This document shows positions 57,406 to 64,000 of a stretch of DNA of 64,000 nucleotides, piece after piece (within the stretch, counting starts at the first letter, position 1; every line of letters starts with the position of its first letter). The stretch lies in contig JAWPHD010000135.1 of NCBI GenBank assembly GCA_037043455.1, forward strand, positions 496,001 to 560,000, in the 5' to 3' direction. The translations under genes were made by a program, and so were the position numbers. The notes beneath the pieces are model-generated. The model had not been told where the DNA came from. It worked only from the letters and a program-made list of their open reading frames with translations, and did no database searches. This stretch comes from Cyrtodaria siliqua. Its lineage: Eukaryota > Mollusca > Bivalvia > Adapedonta > Hiatellidae.

Positions 57406-58054
57406 TTTGGGCAACTACGGAGGGAAAGAATCAATAAGTGATCCTTATTATGATATACTAAATCCCTACTTATTATTTTAGAAATGTGAACCACCCTCTG
57501 ATCCATCAAGGTGACTCGAGACGACCACGGCCACAGCTTGGAAGACAAGTCAAGACATGACAAGGGTAGGGTAAGTTCAAACTGTTGTTTTGTACGTACT
57601 TTCCTTGCCATAGGTCACAGTGGTCTACACGACTGGGTCTGAGGCACGTTTTGCTAAATAATTTTGGTGTTTAATTTAATTCACTTGATATACCAATAGT
57701 ATCCAATGAGGTTGGCGAACAAGACGTTCTACTCTTTTGTGACACGCGAGTATCATTATATTGATGGGAGAAGTAAATATACATGTACATGCTATACACC
57801 TTTCTATGATCGTTTAAGGTTTATGTCCAATATCAAATATAGATATTTTATGTAGTTTATACATTTTGTGGAAGCTAGATACTATCTATACATAACCGTT
57901 AGTAGTTAGCGCTAGTACAAATGTGTATGTAACTTGTCCTTTGATGATCCCTGGTATTTACTGAGGACACAGTGACTTACCATTAGTAGACGAGTGAGTC
58001 GACTAGACTTATTAGTGACTTGTGTATTGTAGTTATTATAGTGAGTATTCCACA
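57406..58054 (+). other. untranslated leader of the Gypsy element
   Basis: 650 bp between the PBS and gag with no open frame. This long leader is expected to hold packaging signals. Nothing specific was identified. Confidence 0.5.
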
Positions 58055-58884
58055 ATGTCTATAACAATGACTTCCATAAAGGAACTTTTGGAGATGGGTA
58101 AGGAGTTAGGGTATACTGGAGAGTAGCTTAGAACCTTTGTTAAAGTCAAACAGGCTAGGGAAAGGGAATTTAGACTTAAGGAAAGAGATGCTGAGAAAGA
58201 TAGGTTAGAATTCGAAAGTAGATTAGCTAAAGAGACGTTAGAATTAGAAAGTAGACTAGGCACAGAGAAGCTATAATTAGAAAGTAGTATAGTAAGGGAG
58301 AAGCAAGAGTCGGATAAAGAGCAGATAGAAGTAGCAGGGCAGTTAGAACATAAGAGGTTCGAAACAGATGGTAGACTAGCTAACGCTAAGATAAAGATGG
58401 AGATTGAGAAATCAGACTTTCATCATAAGTTAGCTTTAGAGTTGGAAGCAGCTAAGACATATAAAACTGTAGGGAAAGATGGATATTCTGGGAAGTTAAA
58501 AGGTCGAAGTTACCATAATTCGATGCTGACAAAGATAATATGGACAGTTACTTGTCACGGTTTGAACGTTGGACCAAGGATAAGTGGGCAGTTCAATTAA
58601 GTGCATTATTGAGAGGCAAGACCTTAGATGTATTTTCTAGATTAGCTAGTGTAGATTCTCTTGACTATGACAAGTTAAAGGATGCTCTGCTAAAGAGATT
58701 TGAGTTAACTGATGAAGGTTTAGAAAGCGGTTTAGAGCTAGTTTGCCTGAGAAAGGCGAGTCATTTATTCAGTTCATTAGTAGGTCTAGAAATTACTTAG
58801 ATAAATGGTTAGAGTTAGGGAAGGTAGCACAGACTTATCAAGGCCTCATAGATGTTTTGTTGCGGGACCAGCTATTCAATGTTT
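58055..58884 (+). pseudogene. gag of the Gypsy element, decayed and interrupted
   Basis: Starts MSITMTSIKELLEMGKELGY and continues as a long charged coiled coil (REREFRLKERDAEKDRLEFE), the usual N-terminus of gag in this mollusc Gypsy lineage. After a frameshift near 58,500 the capsid-like part follows: MDSYLSRFERW, WAVQLSALLRGKTLDVFSRL, YDKLKDALLKRFELT, then a second frameshift near 58,730, FIQFISRSRNYLDKWLELG and GLIDVLLRDQLFNV. In-frame stops lie at 58,124 (TAG, from Gln) and 58,274 (TAA). The gene ends where a LINE was inserted. The zinc knuckle, protease, RT and integrase would lie beyond the window. Confidence 0.75.
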
Positions 58885-60384
58885 TCAAATCTGGCGACCG
58901 ATCTGTTGTTTTTATTACAGACCTATTGCACTCCTTTGTACTATTGAAAAGGCTTTGGAGAAAAACATCTGTAAACACGTTTTTAATTTTTTTCAAACAA
59001 ATAACATTTTAACTGCACTGCAGTCTCGATTTGTTCCAACTTGCATACCTGTATAACCTTTTCTGCCAATCCCTGGATTCTGGAAAGGAAAGTCGGGCTA
59101 TTTCTGTGACATTAGCAGAGCCTTTGATCGCGTTTGACACAAGGGACTCTTAGTTAAACTAAAGGCCGCTGGTATCACTGGAAAGCTTTTAAAATGGTTT
59201 GAGAATTATCTTAGTGATAGAAAACAACGCGTAATTCTACCAGGTGTTCAATCTGACTGGAATACAATTAAAGCCGGTGTCCCCTAAGGCTCTATCCTAG
59301 GACCACTTTTATTCCTTCTCTACATAAATGATATTGTTATAGACATCAATTCAAATATTCGCCTATCCGCAGATGATACAGGTCTATTCATTGTAGTTGA
59401 TAATCCAATTGCTGAAGCAAATACACTTAATTCCGAACTTTTGAAAATTTCGACATGGGAAGATAGATGGCTTGTTAAATTTAACCCAACCAAAACCGAA
59501 TCTCTTCGCATTTCACGAAAAGTCAATTTTATTTACCACCCTCCGGTATTTATGTATAACAAAGTGATAACTGAAGTTGAGGACCACAAGCACCTCGGCA
59601 TTTTCCTGTCAAATGATTTATCCTGGCACAAACACATTGAATACATTCAATCAAAAGCATGGCTGAGAATTAACATTATGAGAAAACTAAAGTACACGCT
59701 TGATAGAGTGTCATTAGAAACTATTTATACTTCCTTTATCAGACCTATTGTAGGATACGGTGATGTACTGTTCGATAACTGCACACAATATGAAAAATAT
59801 GAGTTAGACAAAATACAAAATGAGGCTGCTCATATAGTAACCGGAGCAACGAAACTTATTTCCATTGAAAACCTCTACAAAGAAACTGGTTGGGACACTC
59901 TCGGAGACAGGCGCCGTAAGCACAAACTGGTTATGTTTTATAAAATGATAAACCGCCAAACTCCAAATTTCCTCTTTGAACTTGTTCCACCTTCAGTAGG
60001 TAATTCTTCCAGGTATAACTTAAGTAACTCCATAGATATCCAAACTATCAATGCTCGAACAAACTACTACTATAACTCCTTTCTCCCCTCCGTCATTCGT
60101 GAATGGAATGAGCTAAGTGAAGACTCACGACAAGCCAAAAGAGTTTGCTCATTCAAACATTCACTGAACAGTCACAATAATACAATTCCAAAACACTATC
60201 AGTTCGGAAAAAGAAACCTTCAGATATTGCACACAAGACTACGTACTAACTGCAGCTCCCTTAACAATGATCTGTTTTCCAAAAACATGGTTGATGCAGC
60301 CTTTTGTTCCTGTCGTCGTGTAGAAAACGCTGAACACTACTTCTTCCACTGCAATAAGTACAGCGATACAAGAAACGTTCTCAT
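58885..60384 (+). pseudogene. LINE ORF2 (RT part), broken
   Basis: Motifs in order, over shifting frames at first: KSGDRSV, YRPIALLCTIEKALEKNICK, DISRAFDRV followed by a TGA (59,135, from Trp), LSDRKQRVIL, GVP-stop-GSILGPLLFLLYIND (TAA at 59,285 replaces the Gln of PQG) and SADD (59,366, where FADD is usual). Then a long intact stretch from 59,441 follows: WLVKFNPTKTE, KHLGIFLSNDLSWHKHI, FIRPIVGYGDVLFDNCTQYE and CSCRRVENAEHYFFHC. The ORF runs on to 60,493, but everything after RNVL (60,384) is the 3' UTR of the inserted LINE read backwards. Confidence 0.85.
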
Positions 60385-63351
60385 AAGTTTAATAATATTT
60401 TATTGCAGATATGTTACAATACATCAATTCAACATCACAATATTCATAGAAACATATGCAAATGGATTGAACTACAAGTTATTACAACATTAGTTACAGT
60501 TCTCTCCATTGTGGCTGAAAAAGTGTATATGATTATCGGTTTGAAATTGTAACAATATATTTAAATATAAATTTGATACAGAAAAACGCAGAAGAAAAAA
60601 TAATATAATAAAATAATAATAAAAAATAAAAAAAAATAAAAAAAAAATGTAAACTCTGCCGTGCCATTCTACCCCCACGCAATCTCCACCGAAATAACAC
60701 CACAATATCCCCGTTCAGGCTGATAGAAACATACAGACAGTAGATATAGACAAAATAAAACGTTATATTGATACAAAGTTAAGGATTTTGGAATCGTTTA
60801 GTGTTTTTAATATAGTTTTGCACTTGAGTAAATAGAATATGATTTTCCTCGTCTTTTAGTTGGTCGATGCCGTATAAAAGTTTGTGAGTACTTAAAGGAT
60901 GAAATATACGAGTGTCTAAAAATAACTGCCGTCTTTCATTTCTGAAATTTACACATCTAAACAAATAATGCTCAACATCTTCAAAACCATTACCACATAT
61001 ACAATTGGGATTATCCCTCAAATGATTAAGAAAGAGATCAGCATTTAAATTGCTGCAGTTGTTTCGCAAACGCGCATGTAGAACTGAAAGGTATCTATCA
61101 CCCAGTATGTAGTATTGGGGTACTATCGGTGGTTTAAAGTAATTGTTAAGCCTAGTTTTAAAACTCGAAAGGGATGGTGCTTCGCGAATATTGATATCAA
61201 GTTCATTCCAAACTTTTAGAGATGACGGTAAGACTGATCTCGAAAACAGTTCTGTTCTTCTAGGTAAAGTAACGAAGTTAGAACTGTTTCTCAAGTTGTA
61301 AGGATTCGATTCCGAAACAGTTGCAGGGAATATTTCATTCAAGTAACTCGGTAAATCTCCATTTGTAAACTTAAAGGTCAATATCAACTTTTGGATGTGT
61401 CTTCGGTCGGCCAGAGAGACCCAACCAATTTCAGTTAACAATTTTTGTATAGAGACAGAACGAGTCAGGCCAGTAACTATTCGCGCGGCTTCATATTGTA
61501 TTTTTTCTAAGTTATCTTTTTCATAATTTGTACAACTATCCCATATTATAGCCGCGTATTCTAAAATAGGGCGAAGGTAAGATTTATATATTTGATTAAG
61601 CGTTTGACGTTTTAATCTAAATTTCATTAATTTCATTGAACCTAATACCTTAGACGCAGATATTACAATATTTGAAATATGTTGATGCCAGGACCCATCA
61701 TGACTAAGGGTTACTCCTAGATGTTTATGATGGTCAACAAAGTTAAGTTGTGTATTTTCAAATATCAAAGACGGACGGTTTCTGTTTGCAAATGAAAAGA
61801 AGATAACTTCAGTTTTAGATGGATTAAATTTTACTAGACATTGCTTTGACCAATTCGATATTTTACACAAGTCATCATTAATTGTAGTTTCTATATAATC
61901 TAAATCGGATGTAGATACCGCAATAGAACTGTCATCAGCAAATAGCCTTGTTGTACTAAGCAATGCGTCAGCTATGTCGTTTATATAAATTAAAAACAAT
62001 AATGGTCCTAGAACAGACCCTTGGGGTACGCCGGCATTTGGAGTTTTTATTTCAGAAAAAGTCGAACCAACGAAAACTCTTTGTTTACGATCAGTTATGT
62101 AATTATTTATCCAATTAAGAAGGTTGCCTGAAATGCCATGTTGTCGGAGTTTAAAAATTAAAGCTGCGTGCCAGATGCGATCGAAAGCTTTGGATATATC
62201 AAAAAATACCATACATGTAAATTTGTTTTCATCAATCGCTTTGCATATTTGATTATAAATATCAATTAGTTGATAAACTGTTGAGTGACCAGGTAAGAAA
62301 CCAGACTGGTTTTTAAATATTAAATTATTGGTAAGCAAAAAATTAAAAATATGTTTAAATATCACGCGTTCCATAACTTTTCCAACGCAGCTAATTAACG
62401 ATATTGGTCTATAGTTTGAAGGTGAATCTTTATCACCTGATTTAAAAAGTGGCATAACATTAGCTAATTTCCAGCATTGTGGAAAGATATTTTCTTGAAT
62501 TGAACGATTAAACAGAATACACAGGGGGCGACATATTGTTTTTGAAGTTTCTTTCAGGACTCTATGACTTATTTCATCTGGCCCACTAGCTTTATTTATC
62601 ACTAAAGTTGATAGGATATCAGAAATTTCATTTTCAGTAATATTAATATCATTGATAATATTGATCGTCTTAGGTATAAATTGTGGTAGAGTGGCATTGG
62701 TGTCGTCAACAGTTGATATTGATGTAAAAAAGTCATTCAATAAATTTGCCCTTTCTTCGTCAGATACAGAATATAAACCATCGTTGTTCTTTAAAGGCGG
62801 TATGACGTTACAACTGTTAGCGTTTTCTTTAATTAACATTTTGATTATTTTCCAGTACTGTCGAGGATTTGCAGAGTTCATATCACTTAGAGAAAATTCA
62901 AGTTGATTAAAAAATATTTCTTTAGCATGCTTTTTCATATTATTAACTTTATTTCGAAGGTCTTTATATAAGCGCCAATCAGATTGATTGCCTGTACGTA
63001 AAGCTATTGATTTTTTTCTATCGCGTTTACGAGATGCAAGTCGAATTTCAGAATTATTCCAAAGCTTATCATTTGGACGAATTGTTACGAAACTAGTTGG
63101 AATGCATTCCTTCATGAGATCAGTGAGTTTATTAATAAAACTATTTGCAGCGATATCTACAAAATCTGTATGCAAAAAAGTCCAGTCTGTTGATCTCATT
63201 AAATTATTCAACTTTTCAAAATCAGCACGTTTGTAATTCCAGACTCTTCTTTGAAACGGTATATTTATATAAAATTCGCTTTTAATGAAAGCATATGTAC
63301 TATAATGATCACTGATACGATTTGCTGTTTGATAAACGCCAGAATCATAAG
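60385..63351 (-). mobile_element. younger minus-strand LINE nested in the plus-strand LINE
   Basis: Flanked by the perfect 11-bp target duplication AACGTTCTCAT (60,374-60,384 and 63,352-63,362). It is 5'-truncated within the endonuclease, just before the SDH motif, and is 2,967 bp long. Its 3' UTR (60,385-60,778) has an A/T-rich low-complexity tract (60,590-60,648) and ends CAATAAAATATTATTAAACTT, including an AATAAA. Coding is uninterrupted, so it is the youngest layer here. Confidence 0.9.
60779..63349 (-). CDS. LINE ORF2: endonuclease end plus reverse transcriptase
   Basis: An open frame of 856 codons, continuous from the 5' truncation point; the first Met (63,211) is internal and not a true start. 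It opens with the last endonuclease motif (RISDHYSTYAF), then a linker, then the RT: KASGPD, NYRPISLI, FFDISKAFDRIWH, GVPQGSVLGPLLFLIYIND and the catalytic FADD (residues 424-427 counted from the Met at 63,211). The thumb LVKFNPSKTEVIFF and HKHLGVTLSHDGSWHQHI follow, and the end carries a zinc-finger-like CICGNGFEDVEHYLFRC. It would nick DNA and copy its RNA at the target. All RT catalytic motifs are intact, but without the N-terminal endonuclease half and promoter it cannot act alone. It is related to, but distinct from, the plus-strand copy. Confidence 0.92.
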   Translation of the reverse strand, partial: YDSGVYQTANRISDHYSTYAFIKSEFYINIPFQRRVWNYKRADFEKLNNLMRSTDWTFLHTDFVDIAANSFINKLTDLMKECIPTSFVTIRPNDKLWNNSEIRLASRKRDRKKSIALRTGNQSDWRLYKDLRNKVNNMKKHAKEIFFNQLEFSLSDMNSANPRQYWKIIKMLIKENANSCNVIPPLKNNDGLYSVSDEERANLLNDFFTSISTVDDTNATLPQFIPKTINIINDINITENEISDILSTLVINKASGPDEISHRVLKETSKTICRPLCILFNRSIQENIFPQCWKLANVMPLFKSGDKDSPSNYRPISLISCVGKVMERVIFKHIFNFLLTNNLIFKNQSGFLPGHSTVYQLIDIYNQICKAIDENKFTCMVFFDISKAFDRIWHAALIFKLRQHGISGNLLNWINNYITDRKQRVFVGSTFSEIKTPNAGVPQGSVLGPLLFLIYINDIADALLSTTRLFADDSSIAVSTSDLDYIETTINDDLCKISNWSKQCLVKFNPSKTEVIFFSFANRNRPSLIFENTQLNFVDHHKHLGVTLSHDGSWHQHISNIVISASKVLGSMKLMKFRLKRQTLNQIYKSYLRPILEYAAIIWDSCTNYEKDNLEKIQYEAARIVTGLTRSVSIQKLLTEIGWVSLADRRHIQKLILTFKFTNGDLPSYLNEIFPATVSESNPYNLRNSSNFVTLPRRTELFSRSVLPSSLKVWNELDINIREAPSLSSFKTRLNNYFKPPIVPQYYILGDRYLSVLHARLRNNCSNLNADLFLNHLRDNPNCICGNGFEDVEHYLFRCVNFRNERRQLFLDTRIFHPLSTHKLLYGIDQLKDEENHILFTQVQNYIKNTKRFQNP

Positions 63352-63501
63352 AACGTTCTCATGAATTCATTACCACGTTTACCAAATATTACATTGAAAA
63401 CACTGCTCTTTGGAGATCACAATGTAACGTACGATGCAAACATTCGTATTTTTGACGCAGTTCATAATTATATTAAAAACTCAAAACGTTTTAACTTGTA
63501 G
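63352..63501 (+). pseudogene. C-terminal end of the plus-strand LINE ORF2
   Basis: Fifty codons starting with the second copy of the target duplication (NVLM), then NSLPRLPNITLKTLLFGDHN, HNYIKNSKRFNL and TAG (63,499). The frame is the same as that of the part ending at 60,384. It lines up with the end of the other LINE (TRIFHPLSTHKLLYG...QNYIKNTKRFQNP). Confidence 0.9.
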
Positions 63502-63986
63502 ATCGGTTCCTTACTTTATTGAATTCTTTAATTGGTACAACCCTACCCCTTCTCCCTTGTGTCGTCCCCAAACTCCCAATTTATATTTATATTCTTCACT
63601 TAAGAATTATAATTTCCAAATATATTTTTTTATATTTCATTCATTTTGCCTATTTGAATGATGAATTCTCAAGTTCTGTTTTATTAACTTTGTTCCTTTT
63701 GTTTGTTCTGTTTATTTCATTTTTTATTATATTTAAGTGCTACTTCATCTTATCATGTTTGCTAAGAATTATTCTAGTATCAGTTTGTTAACGTAGCTTT
63801 TGCTTTTTTCATACTTCCAGCTTGTATATTGTAAACGTATCGACTAACTACTGTTTATTATGCCATCAACTGTGTACAAATAATTCCATACATAGGAGAA
63901 GAACATCATAAGTATTTTACTTTCGTTCTGCTATTGTGTACAGATTCCATGCTGTAATAATAATGAGAAATAAAATATGTTTAAAC
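63502..63986 (+). other. 3' UTR of the plus-strand LINE
   Basis: AT-rich, T-rich untranslated sequence after the ORF2 stop, ending in GAAATAAAATATGTTTAAACC, which holds an AATAAA and the terminal words shared with the other LINE. Short open frames here are not genes. Confidence 0.8.
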
Positions 63987-64000
63987 CAATGTTTGTAGTA
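63987..64000 (+). pseudogene. resumption of the Gypsy gag
   Basis: After the LINE end, CAATGTTTGTAGTA continues the gag frame left at 58,884: Phe-Asn-Val then Cys-Ser, as expected at this place in this gag family (DQLFNV-CS). Only 14 bases are in the window. Confidence 0.65.

Larger units (their letters stand above)
58885..63986 (+). mobile_element. 5'-truncated plus-strand LINE, itself interrupted
   Basis: Bounded by the 8-bp target duplication CAATGTTT (58,877-58,884 and 63,987-63,994). It begins inside the RT fingers (KSGD) and ends with GAAATAAAATATGTTTAAACC. About 2.1 kb belongs to it; 60,385-63,351 is a younger LINE inserted within it in the opposite orientation. The C-terminal RNase-H-less architecture and the CxC...H...C finger place it in the APE-type CR1/L2/Jockey group. 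Confidence 0.85.

Noticed and set aside
60385..60493. C-terminal extension of the plus-strand LINE ORF to 60,493
   Set aside because: After the target duplication these codons are the reverse of the inserted LINE's 3' UTR, not LINE protein.
60490..60705. 71-codon minus-strand ORF with Phe/Tyr run
   Set aside because: Lies in the 3' UTR of the nested LINE over a poly(A/T)-rich tract.

Overview
The window reads as metazoan nuclear DNA, most likely from a mollusc and probably a bivalve. It is AT-rich, has low coding density and holds no bacterial-style operons. It contains one spliced neuropeptide-type GPCR gene, tRNA-derived SINEs, APE-type LINEs, a Mag/Steamer-like Gypsy LTR element with a tRNA-Leu primer site, Penelope-like RT remnants, and several MITEs and foldbacks. 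It also has tandem-core repeat arrays of the general kind known from bivalves (pearl/HINE-like). The taxonomic call is an inference from this repeat mix, not from a marker gene.

Layout. Positions 1-18,000 are mostly non-coding. They hold microsatellites, two large foldbacks rich in GGCC-ATATTGG words (about 4.15-5.12 kb and 12.3-12.9 kb), a decayed SGNH-hydrolase fragment of Ngaro/DIRS-element type (7.7-8.05 kb), a broken Penelope-like RT (13.6-15.05 kb) and a SINE (16.63-16.83 kb). Positions 18,112-21,330 carry the only convincing host gene: a 383-aa class A GPCR on the minus strand, with its coding sequence in one exon, a 3' splice site just before the ATG, and a plausible TATA box and non-coding first exon about 2 kb upstream. 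Positions 22-36 kb hold repeats and cut-and-paste relics: a duplicated promoter-like module (25.1 and 29.0 kb), a 211-bp MITE with 50-bp inverted ends, a 909-bp hAT-like element, a SINE, a 160-bp foldback and a 285-bp TTAA-flanked MITE. Positions 36.2-40.0 kb are successive tandem-repeat families full of nuclear-receptor-like (AGGTCA) and YY1-like (ATGGCCGCC) words. Positions 41-48.5 kb are local duplications; the second copy of one was later split by a solo LTR (46,301-47,779), and a candidate orphan exon follows. Positions 51.4-55.8 kb hold a Penelope C-terminal fragment, a SINE, a 160-bp-period array that stays open for 394 codons, and a run of tRNA-headed SINE units.

The right end is a three-layer transposon nest that can be ordered from the sequence. 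The outer layer is a Gypsy element (5' LTR 55,829-57,385, tRNA-Leu PBS, decayed gag). A 5'-truncated plus-strand LINE entered its gag (8-bp target duplication CAATGTTT at 58,877 and 63,987). A younger minus-strand LINE with an uninterrupted 856-codon ORF then entered that LINE (11-bp duplication AACGTTCTCAT at 60,374 and 63,352). The gag frame resumes in the last bases of the window. Apart from the GPCR, nothing here looks like an intact, functional host protein gene.
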